This document shows positions 1 to 8,965 of a stretch of DNA of 51,645 nucleotides, in pieces (the stretch's first letter is position 1; each line of letters starts with the position of its first letter). The translations under genes were made by a program, and so were the position numbers. The DNA is from an uncultured Eubacteriales bacterium (GTDB lineage: Bacteria; Bacillota; Clostridia; Christensenellales; Aristaeellaceae): positions 1 through 51,645 of the forward strand of contig CACWXP010000024.1 of NCBI GenBank assembly GCA_902764875.1. Direction: 5' to 3'. The notes beneath the pieces are model-generated. The model worked only from the letters and a program-made list of their open reading frames with translations. It had not been told where the DNA came from and did no database searches.

Positions 1-3000
1 GCACGAGCGAGAACGTACCGAGCACGGCGAAGATCGTGAACGCGGCGGGCGAAGACGTGACCGCGAGCTATGAAATCACCTATAAGAACGGCACACTGGG
101 AGTCACGCAGAAAGCCCTGACCATCACCGCGGACAGCGACGCGAAGGTTTATGACGGCACGGCGCTGACGAAGAACAGTTACACCAACACTTCCATGGCA
201 AATGGCGATCGGATCGACAGCATCAGGATTGCCGGCAGCCAGACAGTGAAGGGCACGAACGACAACATCCCGAGCGACGCAGTGATCAAGAACGCGGACG
301 GTGAAAACGTCACCACAAGCTACACCATCACCTATGTGAGCGGCGAACTGAAAGTGACGGAGAAACCCGTGACCATCACGGCGAACAACGACACGAAGGT
401 TTATGATGCGACGCCGCTGACAAACAACGGCTTCAGCAACACCGCCCTGGCGGAAAACGACAGCATCACGGCAACCGTGACTGGCAGCCAGACGGTGGTC
501 GGCACGAGCGCCAATGTACCGAGCGCGGCGAAGATCCTGAACGAGGCGGATGAAGACGTTACCGAGAGCTACAAGATTACCTATGCGAACGGTACGCTGG
601 AAGTTACACCGAAGGCCGTGACCATTACGGCGGACAGCGACAACAAGGTGTACGACGGCACAGCCCTGACCAAGAACAGCTTCACCAACACTGATCTGGC
701 GGAAGGCGACAGCGTTACTGCGACCGTCACCGGCAGCCAGACCGTGAAGGGAACCAGCGCCAACGTACCGAGCGACGCGAAGATCGTGAACACGGACGGC
801 GACGACGTCACAGACAGCTATGACATCACTTATGTGAACGGTAAACTGGACGTGACGAAGAAGACCCTGGAGATCACGGCGGACAGCGACACGAAGGTTT
901 ACGACGGCACGGCCCTGACGAGAGACAGCTTCACCAACACGGAACTTGCAGCGGGCGACAGCATTACGGCCACCGTCATCGGCAGCCGGACGGTATTCGG
1001 TGAGAGCGCCAACGTTCCGAGCAACGCCTCGATCACGAACGCGGCCGGCGAGAATGTCACCGCAAGCTATGAGATCGCCTACAAGAGCGGCAAGCTCGGC
1101 ATCACAAAGAAGACGCTGACGATCAAGGCGGACGATGACGCGAAGATCTACGACGGCACGGCGTTGACAAACGACGGCTTCACCAGCACGGACCTGGCGG
1201 CGGGCGACCGCTTCGACAGCGTCACCGTGACCGGCAGCCAGACGACAGCCGGTACGAGCGACAACGTACCGAGCGACGCGAAGATCCTGAACGCGGCCGG
1301 CATCGACGTAACCGACAGCTACGCGATCGACTATACGAAGGGTACGCTGGATGTGACGAAGAAGGCTGTGACCATCACAGCGGACAGCGATACGAAGGTG
1401 TACGACGGCACAGCGCTGACCAAGGAGAGCTTCACCAACACATCCCTGGCGGACGGCGACACGATCAACAGTGTGACCGTGACCGGCAGCCGGACCGTGT
1501 TCGGCGAGAGCGACAACGTGCCGAGCGACGCGGAGATCCTGAACGCAGACGGCAACGATGTGACCGACAGCTATGAGATCACCTATGTGAACGGCAAGCT
1601 GAACGTGACGAAGAAGGCGCTGACCATCACAGCGGACGACGACACGAAGGTTTACGACGGAACCGCCCTGACGAAGGACAGCTTTACCAACACATTCCTG
1701 GCGGAAGGCGACACGATCGACAGCGTGAAGGTCACCGGCAGCCAGACCGTGTTCGGCGAGAGCGCAAACGTTCCGAGCGAAGCCGTGATCCTGAACGCGG
1801 CGGGCGAGAACGTGACCGACAGCTATGACGTTGCCTATGTGAACGGCACACTGAGCATTACGAAGAAGGCCCTGACCATCAAGGCCGATAGCGACAGCAA
1901 GATTTACGACAGCACAGCGCTGACGAAGGACAGCTACACCACACCGGCCCTGACCAGGGGTACGAGCGTGCTGGCGGAAGGCGACGCGATCGAATCCGTC
2001 ACCGTCACCGGCAGCCAGACGGAAACCGGCAACAGCAGCAACGTGCCGAGCAACGCGGTGATCCGGAACGCGGCGGGTGAAAACGTCACCGAAAGCTACG
2101 AGATCAGCTATGTAAACGGCGGCTTGGAAGTCATCCCGAAGAAGGTCACGCTGACGGCGAACAATGCCAGCAAGACCTATGACGCGGGCGCCCTGACAGA
2201 AGGCGGCTTCACAGCCAGCAAACTGGAAGGCGGCGACTTGCATACCTTCACCGTGGCAATGACCGAGGGCAGCACGATTACCAACATCGGTACACAGGCG
2301 AACGTGATCGCCACCGTGGACGGAACGGCCGTTACGACCGGAACCGAAACCAGAGTGGGTAACTACCTGGTGACAACGGCGGAAGGCAAGCTGACCGTTA
2401 CGCCGAAGAATGTCACGATCACCGCAAACAACGCGGAGAAGATCTATGACGGCACTGCCCTGACAGAAGGCGGCTTCACAGCCACCGCACTGGAAGCGGG
2501 CGATACGCACAGCTTCACCGTTACGATGACCGGCGAGAGTACGATCACTGAAACCGGATCGAAGGCGAACGTGATCGCAACCGTGGACGGCAAGGACGTC
2601 AATACCGGCATCGAGACCGCGGTAGGCAACTACCTGGTCACGACCGTGAACGGTACACTGACGATTAACCCGCTGGACGGCATCGTTGTCAGGATCAACG
2701 GCAACGGCGGACAGTTCATGTACGACGCGGCTGAGCACAAGGCTGAGGGCTTCACCTATGAAATCCTTGATGCGAGTGGCCTGTACACGAGAGCTGACTT
2801 CCAGCTGACAGGCAAGGAAGCCGTTGCGGCAGCCACGAACGCGGGCACCTATAACATGGGCCTTACCGCGGCGGACTTCGTGAACGTCAACGACAACTTC
2901 GACAACGTAACGTTCGAAGTGACGAACAGCAACCTGGTGATCGACCCGAAACCGGTGACGATCCAGGTGTCTGACAAGAGCAAGACCTACGGCGACAAGG

Positions 3001-4622
3001 ATCCTGTGCTGACCACGGAACCCTACACGCTCGAAGGCGTTGACACAGCGGTGATCACACTGACGCGAGAGACCGGCGAGAACGTCGGGACCTACACGAT
3101 CAGCGGAACGGCCGCCAGGAACCCGAACTATATCTTCACGGTGAACCCCGGAACGCTGACCATCGGCGAGAAGGAAATTACGGTCATCGCGAACGACAAG
3201 ACCAAGGTTTACGGCGAGAATGATCCCGCGCTGACCGCCACGATCACCGGTCTGGTGGCGGGCGACAGCAGCGACCTGATCAAGTACACTTTGAGCCGTA
3301 CGGCCGGCGAGGGCGCGGGCAACTACACGATCACCCCGGCGGGCAACGAGATCCAGGGCAACTACAAGGTCAAGTATGAGACCGGAACCCTAAAGATCCT
3401 GCCGGAAGGCAGCGTGGTGGTACGGATAACCGCGAAGAACGGCAGCTACCTCTACGACGGAACGACGCATGACCTGAGCGGTTACACCGTGACGACCAAC
3501 GACAGCCGGTACGGCACAGCGGACTTCAGCTTCAGCGGCAGCAATGAGCTGAGCGGAAAGAACGCGGGCACTTACCGGACTGAAATGAAGGCTTCCGACT
3601 TCCGGAATACTAATCCGAACTTCACCAACGTTGAGTTCGAAGTTACCAACGGCGAAATGACCATCCGGCCGCGTGCGGTTACCCTGACCAGCGCCAGCCA
3701 GACGAAGGACTTTGACGGAACGGTGCTGAAGAACAACAAGGTGACCATCGGCGGTGAAGACGGATTCGTCGCAGGCGAAGGCGTTACAACCTATGTAACA
3801 GGCAATATCACGAAGCCCGGCACGGTTGACAACGCATTCACCTATGAAGCCAACGAAGGAACCCTGCTTACGAACTATGAGATCACCCCGATCTTCGGCA
3901 AGCTGATCATCAAGGACACCACAACCGGCGGTGACCAGCCCGGCGGTGGCGGTAACGGCGGAAACGGCACAACCAGAAAGCTGATTATCACCTATAAGTA
4001 CGAAGACAAGAGCAAGGATGATGTTACCGTTACGATCTCCAAATCGATCGGTGAGTGGGTGATCAAGAGAGAAAAGTATGACGAAGGCTACACTGCCGAC
4101 ATCAAACTGATCTCCGGCGAGCTGACAGGGAATGTTTCCACATCGGACGACAAGGTTAACAGAATGACAACCATTTCCGGCAACCTGGGCGACGAAGACG
4201 TGAAGTATGAAGTGACCTACAAGAAGACCCAGGCCAGCAGCGGAACCGGAACCGGCGGAACCGGAACCGACGGAAACGGCACCGGCGGAAACGGCAGCGG
4301 CGGAAGCGAGGATGAGTACAAGCTGAAGATCCGCTTCACGGTGAAAGACGAGGAAGAGGACCTGAGAGAGCCCATCATCCGGAAGATGGCATACGGCGAT
4401 GAAATCAAAGTATTGGCCAGCGACGAGGATATCAAGGCTCTTACCGAACTTGCCGGATACACCATCGTTGAAGTGAAAGAGGGCAAGAAGATGACGAAGC
4501 ACGAAGATACCGTCGTTGTATGGCTCCTCAAGGAAGCTGACGGCTCGACGATTATCCCCGATGATCCGACTCCGTTGGGCATCAACAACGTAACACTGGG
4601 CAACGGTGAAATCATTGAATAA
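1..4622 (+). CDS. Secreted MBG-repeat adhesin-like protein, 5' end outside window
   Basis: This is the C-terminal part of a very large extracellular repeat protein. The frame is open from base 3 and already reads repeat-like residues (TSENVPSTAKIVN), so a GTG at 36 is not the true start. About eight units of roughly 81 residues follow, each with a core like ITADSDTKVYDGTALT and an ending like VTDSYEITYVNG. Longer and MBG-type variants come next (KTYGDKDPVLT, KVYGENDPALT), about 15 units in all. Two Gly/Thr/Asn-rich linkers separate two small C-terminal domains. No LPXTG motif or C-terminal membrane segment is present, so the anchoring mode is unknown. MBG and YDG repeats are known from Gram-positive surface adhesins; the adhesin role is inference. 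The protein is acidic and nearly Cys-free. It ends at TAA 4620-4622, just before a strong terminator. Confidence 0.85.
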   Translation, partial: TSENVPSTAKIVNAAGEDVTASYEITYKNGTLGVTQKALTITADSDAKVYDGTALTKNSYTNTSMANGDRIDSIRIAGSQTVKGTNDNIPSDAVIKNADGENVTTSYTITYVSGELKVTEKPVTITANNDTKVYDATPLTNNGFSNTALAENDSITATVTGSQTVVGTSANVPSAAKILNEADEDVTESYKITYANGTLEVTPKAVTITADSDNKVYDGTALTKNSFTNTDLAEGDSVTATVTGSQTVKGTSANVPSDAKIVNTDGDDVTDSYDITYVNGKLDVTKKTLEITADSDTKVYDGTALTRDSFTNTELAAGDSITATVIGSRTVFGESANVPSNASITNAAGENVTASYEIAYKSGKLGITKKTLTIKADDDAKIYDGTALTNDGFTSTDLAAGDRFDSVTVTGSQTTAGTSDNVPSDAKILNAAGIDVTDSYAIDYTKGTLDVTKKAVTITADSDTKVYDGTALTKESFTNTSLADGDTINSVTVTGSRTVFGESDNVPSDAEILNADGNDVTDSYEITYVNGKLNVTKKALTITADDDTKVYDGTALTKDSFTNTFLAEGDTIDSVKVTGSQTVFGESANVPSEAVILNAAGENVTDSYDVAYVNGTLSITKKALTIKADSDSKIYDSTALTKDSYTTPALTRGTSVLAEGDAIESVTVTGSQTETGNSSNVPSNAVIRNAAGENVTESYEISYVNGGLEVIPKKVTLTANNASKTYDAGALTEGGFTASKLEGGDLHTFTVAMTEGSTITNIGTQANVIATVDGTAVTTGTETRVGNYLVTTAEGKLTVTPKNVTITANNAEKIYDGTALTEGGFTATALEAGDTHSFTVTMTGESTITETGSKANVIATVDGKDVNTGIETAVGNYLVTTVNGTLTINPLDGIVVRINGNGGQFMYDAAEHKAEGFTYEILDASGLYTRADFQLTGKEAVAAATNAGTYNMGLTAADFVNVNDNFDNVTFEVTNSNLVIDPKPVTIQVSDKSKTYGDKDPVLTTEPYTLEGVDTAVITLTRETGENVGTYTISGTAARNPNYIFTVNPGTLTIGEKEITVIANDKTKVYGENDPALTATITGLVAGDSSDLIKYTLSRTAGEGAGNYTITPAGNEIQGNYKVKYETGTLKILPEGSVVVRITAKNGSYLYDGTTHDLSGYTVTTNDSRYGTADFSFSGSNELSGKNAGTYRTEMKASDFRNTNPNFTNVEFEVTNGEMTIRPRAVTLTSASQTKDFDGTVLKNNKVTIGGEDGFVAGEGVTTYVTGNITKPGTVDNAFTYEANEGTLLTNYEITPIFGKLIIKDTTTGGDQPGGGGNGGNGTTRKLIITYKYEDKSKDDVTVTISKSIGEWVIKREKYDEGYTADIKLISGELTGNVSTSDDKVNRMTTISGNLGDEDVKYEVTYKKTQASSGTGTGGTGTDGNGTGGNGSGGSEDEYKLKIRFTVKDEEEDLREPIIRKMAYGDEIKVLASDEDIKALTELAGYTIVEVKEGKKMTKHEDTVVVWLLKEADGSTIIPDDPTPLGINNVTLGNGEIIE
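120..2130 (+). repeat. Tandem coding repeats of about 243 bp (MBG/YDG units)
   Basis: At least eight successive units of about 81 codons share long near-identical DNA blocks, such as the stretch coding ADSDTKVYDGTALTK and the stretch coding VTGSQTV. The repetition is at DNA level, not only protein level, so slipped-strand or recombinational copy-number change is plausible. Boundaries are approximate, and diverged units continue to about 3900. Confidence 0.8.
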
Positions 4623-4657
4623 TGACGGAACCATGAACGCCTGAGAACCAAACGACC

Positions 4658-4689
4658 GGCCGGGCATAGAAAATATGCCCGGCCTTTTT
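4658..4689 (+). terminator. Rho-independent terminator after the repeat adhesin
   Basis: A perfect 11-bp stem (4658-4668 with 4674-4684, arm GGCCGGGCATA) closes a GAAAA loop and is followed by five T residues. It lies 36 bases after the adhesin stop codon. Confidence 0.93.
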
Positions 4690-4790
4690 GCAGGAAAAAG
4701 GAAAAATGACAGAGAAATATTACAAGGGGTAGATTCGTTCTATATGTGAAGAAGCCATGAATTCAGAAACGCAAAAGGAGTCGTTCACGT

Positions 4791-6704
4791 ATGAGAAAAC
4801 TGATGGCCATCATTCTGACAATCATTTTTCTGGCAGGCTGCTTTACAGCTGTTGCCGAAGTATACAGCGATGACAGGTATGAAACGCTGACGGTCGGCGT
4901 AACCACCGCCTTCAGCGGGAACTTTCTTTCCGACGCGCTGGGAAGCAACATCAGCGACCAGGATGTTCGCAAACTGATTCACGCATACAGCCTGGTCAGA
5001 TGGGACAGCGAGATCGGCGCGTTCCGGATGAACAAGAATGTGGTGAACGGTGGGCTGATGAGCGCGGATCAGGGAACCTATCATTTCGCCATTGCGGATA
5101 ACCTGACCTACAACGACGGAACGCCGATCACCGTCAGGGATTACGCGTTCAGCTTCCTGCTGCTGACATCGCGGGCACTGAAGGAAGCTTCCGGCCTGCG
5201 GGAGGACGGCAGCCGGATTATGGGCTGGAGCGCCTATGACGAAGGGCAGGCAGCGGCGATCAGCGGATTCCGGCTAGTTGGCGATTACCAAATGTCCATC
5301 ACGATTTCGCAGGAGTATACGCCCTTCTTCTATGAGATGAAGGTGCTGGATATTTATCCGCTGCCGATCCACGTGATTGCCCCCGGATGCGAGGTCAGGG
5401 ACGACGGGAATGGTATTTATCTGAGCGGCACCTTTGACGCGGATACGGTTCGGAAAACGATTCTGGATCCGGACACGGGATATGCCGCACACCCGTCTGT
5501 CACCTCAGGACCCTACATGATGAGCAATTATGACGGGAAGACCGTGTGGCTGACGAAGAATCCGGAATATATCGGAGACGCGGAGGGACTTAGCCCTATC
5601 ATCCGGGATGTGGTTGTACGCTATATCCCGTCGCGGGATCTGCTGAGTGCGCTGATCGCCGGAGATGTTGACCTGACAACGAGGAGCATCCGCACAGACC
5701 AGATTGCCACGGGCATGGCGCTGAGCAGCGGTGATGAATACTCGATGAAGAGCTACAGCCGGAACGGATTGGCGTTCATCAGTTTCTGTGCGGAGAAAGG
5801 GGCTACATCCGACCCGAACGTTCGCAAGGCTTTGGCCATGTGCATCGACAAGACGGGGCTGAACGCGGAATACAGCGGGAACATGGGCATTGTGGTGGAC
5901 GGATACTACGGGATCGGCCAGTGGATGTTCCCGATGACGCGGGGGCAGATTCCGGAAGCCTGGCAGGAGGAAAACCCGGATGAAACCTGGGAGGACTTCA
6001 ACCTGGACGGGCTGACGGTTTATCCGCTGGACGTCGACGCGGCAAAGCAGCTGCTGGACGCGGCGGGCTGGAACCTGAACGCGGACGCGGGCCCCTATAC
6101 CGAAGGGCTGCGGTACAAGAACGTGGACGGAATCCTGACTCCCCTGACGCTACGGCTGGCCTATCCGACGGAGAACCTGGCCGGACCGATGCTGAGCACC
6201 TATTTTGTTCCGTATCTGGAAGAAGCAGGGATTGGGCTGGAACTCTACGCGGTGAACATGCCGGATCTGCTGACGATTTATTACGGACAGGTTGATCGGA
6301 ACTACGACATGATCATGATCGGAAGCAACTTCCAGGATGTATTCGATCCCTCCATTTACTACGACGAGAACGGGAAGGACCGGCTGAACGGCATCACGGA
6401 TCCGCAGCTGGCAGAGCTAGCAAAGGAACTGCGCCGGACGGAACCCGGAAACGGAGCGGAATACGTTCGCCGGTGGATTAAGTATCTGGAATACCGGTCG
6501 GAAGTGCTACCGGAGATTCCACTGTACAGCAACGCCTATATGGATTTCCATATTACCGCCCTGCAGGACTACGCGCCGGCCGCTGCCTCCAGCTGGGCTG
6601 AAGCGATTCAGAAGGCTTACCTGAGCGACTTTGATCCGGCACTGGAAGAAGCAGGAGAGGTTGGAAGCGAATGGCTTGGCGAGGGCGAAGCGGAGTTTGA
6701 TTAA
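4791..6704 (+). CDS. ABC transporter substrate-binding lipoprotein, family 5 (peptide type)
   Basis: This 637-residue protein resembles family 5 extracellular solute-binding proteins (SBP_bac_5; oligopeptide/dipeptide or nickel binding). It begins with a hydrophobic signal ending in a lipobox, LAGC with Cys17, so it should be a membrane-anchored lipoprotein. Family-like segments include the LTYNDGTPITVRDYAFSF region, the SGPYMMSNYDGKTVWLTKNPEY region and NVRKALAMCIDKTGL. The start is supported by AAAGGAG at 4774-4780, ten bases upstream. No permease or ATPase genes of an opp/dpp system lie beside it, so it is an orphan binding protein here; its partner transporter must be elsewhere, or it acts as a sensor. 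The ligand cannot be named from sequence. Confidence 0.88.
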   Translation: MRKLMAIILTIIFLAGCFTAVAEVYSDDRYETLTVGVTTAFSGNFLSDALGSNISDQDVRKLIHAYSLVRWDSEIGAFRMNKNVVNGGLMSADQGTYHFAIADNLTYNDGTPITVRDYAFSFLLLTSRALKEASGLREDGSRIMGWSAYDEGQAAAISGFRLVGDYQMSITISQEYTPFFYEMKVLDIYPLPIHVIAPGCEVRDDGNGIYLSGTFDADTVRKTILDPDTGYAAHPSVTSGPYMMSNYDGKTVWLTKNPEYIGDAEGLSPIIRDVVVRYIPSRDLLSALIAGDVDLTTRSIRTDQIATGMALSSGDEYSMKSYSRNGLAFISFCAEKGATSDPNVRKALAMCIDKTGLNAEYSGNMGIVVDGYYGIGQWMFPMTRGQIPEAWQEENPDETWEDFNLDGLTVYPLDVDAAKQLLDAAGWNLNADAGPYTEGLRYKNVDGILTPLTLRLAYPTENLAGPMLSTYFVPYLEEAGIGLELYAVNMPDLLTIYYGQVDRNYDMIMIGSNFQDVFDPSIYYDENGKDRLNGITDPQLAELAKELRRTEPGNGAEYVRRWIKYLEYRSEVLPEIPLYSNAYMDFHITALQDYAPAAASSWAEAIQKAYLSDFDPALEEAGEVGSEWLGEGEAEFD

Positions 6705-6744
6705 GGATTTGGACACTTGCTCAAGGATTCAGGGAATAGTTAAC

Positions 6745-6780
6745 GGGCCAGCCTTGCGGCTGGCCCTGCTCTTTGCCCTT
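6745..6780. terminator. Hairpin between convergent genes, probable bidirectional terminator
   Basis: A 9-bp stem (GGGCCAGCC at 6745-6753 with GGCTGGCCC at 6758-6766) closes a TTGC loop. A pyrimidine-rich but imperfect T tract follows on the plus strand. It sits between the solute-binding protein gene and the convergent GH13 gene. Confidence 0.6.
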
Positions 6781-6787
6781 TGGGGGT

Positions 6788-8860
6788 TTATTCGTTGGAG
6801 AGAATGGTTGAGGAGAACGGGGGGAGCGTGAAGGCCAGGTAGCCGTCTTCCACATAGTCGATCTGAACGGGGCTGACGTCGTGGCCTTCCTGGGTGGTCT
6901 GGATGCGGATGGTGTAGTTTTCGCCGTCTTTGGCGCCGGCATCCCGGACGTAGAGGTGATAATCGGCAGGGGCGTCGGTATTGTTGACGGCGATGACCGC
7001 GCGGGAGGTTTCATTGAACCGGGCGTAGGCGATGCGGCCGTATTCCGCCAGGAGCTGCTTCAGAGAGCCGTCGACGAGGACGGGGAGCTCCTTGCGCAGG
7101 CGGGTGAGGAAGCGGTGGAGATCGATGAGGGATTCATCCTCATGGCCCCAGGGATAGGTGCGGCGGTTATCGGGATCGGTCCAGCCGACCTGGCCGGCTT
7201 CATCCGCATAATAGACCGTGGGGGCGCCGGGCCAGGTCATCTGGATGGTGACGGCCTCGCGGAAGACGCCCTTGTTGATGCCCGCGCCGGCGGCGCCGGC
7301 ACCGAGGGTCGTCGTGCGGCCGACCATGCGGTTGGTGCGGGTGAGGAATCTGGAATGATCGTGATTGCTGAGCTCGTTCATGGCGCACATGAGAGACGGC
7401 CAGGTGAAACGGGACATTTTGTCCTTCATGATGCCGAAGAAGGCGTTGCCGTTCTGAAAGAGATCATCGCGATAGGAATCGGAATGCTTTTCCATGCCGG
7501 TGAGGAACCAGGTGACCGGCTCCATGAAAGCGTCATAGTTCATGACGGTGTCCCATTCTTTACCGTTGAGCCAGGGCGTCGGATCACCGTAGTGCTCCGC
7601 GAGGATGATGGCATTGGGGTTGACGGCCTTGACGCGGGCACGGAATTCCCGCCAGAACCGATGGTTGAACTCGACGCTGTGGCCCAGGTCCGCCGCCACG
7701 TCGAGGCGCCAGCCGTCAATGCAGTACGGCGGGGAAAGCCATTTTTCGGCGATGCTGAAGATTTCCTCCCGGAGCTCGGGAGAATCCTCGTAGTTCAGCT
7801 TCGGCAGGGTGGCATAGCCCCACCAGCCCTCATAAGCAGAGAAGCGGCCGTTTCCGCCGTCGTTGAAATGGAAATAGGAGCGATAGGGACTGTGGGGGCT
7901 CTGGTAGGCGCCGGGCTCGAAGCCGGCCTTGCCCAGATAGATGCCCTCGGAATCCATCCACTTGTTGAAGGAACCGCAGTGGTTGAAGACACCGTCGAGG
8001 ATGATGCGCATGCCGCGGGCGTGGAGCTGCTGGCAGAGGGAGGAGAAGAGAATATCGGTCTGCTCCAGATTCTCCATGGAGGTGACACGGCGGATATACT
8101 TCGCGGCGGTGGCGTTGTTTTTATCCATGATATCCATGACATGATCCTCATCGTCGGAGATGACGCCGAAATGGGGATCGACATGTTCGTAATCCTGGCA
8201 GTCGTATTTATGGCTGGAGGGGGAGACGAAAATCGGGTTCAGGTAGAGCACCTCGACGCCGAGATCCTGGAGATAATCGAGCTTGTCGATGATGCCCTGG
8301 AGATCCCCGCCGTAGAAGCAGCGGAAGTCTGTGTCTGAAGGGGGATCGTCCCAATTTGCTGCGTGCTTGACATGGCCGATGGTATAGTAATATTCATTAT
8401 CCACGACATCGTTGGTCGGATCCCCGTTGCAGAACCGGTCGGTGAAGATCTGGTACTGCACGGCGCCTTTGGACCAGGCGGGTACATGGAACCCGGGAAT
8501 GAAGCGGAAGGAATAGGCAGGATTGAACTGGGGATCGTTGTTATCCACGATGCGGGGGCCGCACTTGTCATACGCCACGCGGACGCCTTCGGCGCTTTCG
8601 ATCAGAAAGCGATAGACATAGGAATCTCGGTTGCAGACCATGGCGGCTTCGTAATAATCAAAATAATCATCCGGGGCGGCCTTCGTCATGAGGATGCCGA
8701 AGGAGAGCTTCTCCGTCATCAGAATGGCGCGGGAAACGCTGCCCTTTTCCACGCGGAGGCGGATTTTGACCGTATCCCCGGGATTCGGCTCGCAAGGGGA
8801 GCGGAAGCGGGGAGATTCATCACTGAAAATGGCCGAGAGGAAGGAAGGGTTCAGGGACAT
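6788..8860 (-). CDS. GH13 glycoside hydrolase (neopullulanase/maltogenic amylase type)
   Basis: This 690-residue enzyme belongs to GH13 and most resembles the neopullulanase/cyclomaltodextrinase group, with an N-terminal CBM34-like beta domain (about 1-120). It should hydrolyse alpha-1,4 links in maltodextrins, cyclodextrins or pullulan. Conserved regions are visible: region I DGVFNHCG (about 289-296), region II GWRLDVAAD with nucleophile Asp387, region III ILAEHYGD with acid/base Glu422, and region IV NELSNHDHS with Asp501. No signal peptide is present, so it is probably cytoplasmic. A GTG at 8869 is also open, but it lies inside the AAAGGAG ribosome binding site; ATG 8860, eight bases downstream of that site, is the better start. 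It is divergent from glf. Confidence 0.9.
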   Translation of the reverse strand: MSLNPSFLSAIFSDESPRFRSPCEPNPGDTVKIRLRVEKGSVSRAILMTEKLSFGILMTKAAPDDYFDYYEAAMVCNRDSYVYRFLIESAEGVRVAYDKCGPRIVDNNDPQFNPAYSFRFIPGFHVPAWSKGAVQYQIFTDRFCNGDPTNDVVDNEYYYTIGHVKHAANWDDPPSDTDFRCFYGGDLQGIIDKLDYLQDLGVEVLYLNPIFVSPSSHKYDCQDYEHVDPHFGVISDDEDHVMDIMDKNNATAAKYIRRVTSMENLEQTDILFSSLCQQLHARGMRIILDGVFNHCGSFNKWMDSEGIYLGKAGFEPGAYQSPHSPYRSYFHFNDGGNGRFSAYEGWWGYATLPKLNYEDSPELREEIFSIAEKWLSPPYCIDGWRLDVAADLGHSVEFNHRFWREFRARVKAVNPNAIILAEHYGDPTPWLNGKEWDTVMNYDAFMEPVTWFLTGMEKHSDSYRDDLFQNGNAFFGIMKDKMSRFTWPSLMCAMNELSNHDHSRFLTRTNRMVGRTTTLGAGAAGAGINKGVFREAVTIQMTWPGAPTVYYADEAGQVGWTDPDNRRTYPWGHEDESLIDLHRFLTRLRKELPVLVDGSLKQLLAEYGRIAYARFNETSRAVIAVNNTDAPADYHLYVRDAGAKDGENYTIRIQTTQEGHDVSPVQIDYVEDGYLAFTLPPFSSTILSNE

Positions 8861-8884
8861 GGAGCACACTCCTTTCTGGGGTTT

Positions 8885-8913
8885 ATTCTATCATGAAAAG
8901 GCAAAGCAGACAA
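8885..8913 (-). promoter_or_regulatory. Promoter of the GH13 gene
   Basis: On the minus strand, a -35 TTGTCT (8908-8913) and a -10 TAGAAT (8885-8890) are separated by 17 bases, with a TG one base upstream of the -10. Its -35 overlaps that of the divergent glf promoter. Confidence 0.65.
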
Positions 8914-8935
8914 GACGGAACGAATGTGATATAAT
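8907..8935 (+). promoter_or_regulatory. glf: Promoter of the glf operon
   Basis: A -35 CAGACA (8907-8912) and a perfect -10 TATAAT (8930-8935) are 17 bases apart. The predicted transcript start is near 8942, with the GGGAGG ribosome binding site at 8954-8959. Confidence 0.7.
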
Positions 8936-8965
8936 AAGTTTAATCGGGGGACCGGGAGGATTTCA

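Noticed and set aside
4200-4622. LPXTG or similar cell-wall sorting signal in the adhesin
   Set aside because: The C-terminus lacks LPXTG, a hydrophobic segment and a basic tail.
3390-4667. Long minus-strand open frame antisense to the adhesin
   Set aside because: Low-complexity shadow of the real repeat gene in a GC-rich codon pattern, with no ribosome binding site or family features.
6881-8338. Plus-strand 485-codon open frame antisense to the GH13 gene
   Set aside because: Composition is the mirror of the GH13 codons (Gly/Ala/Asp/Ile rich), and the GH13 frame has clear catalytic motifs.
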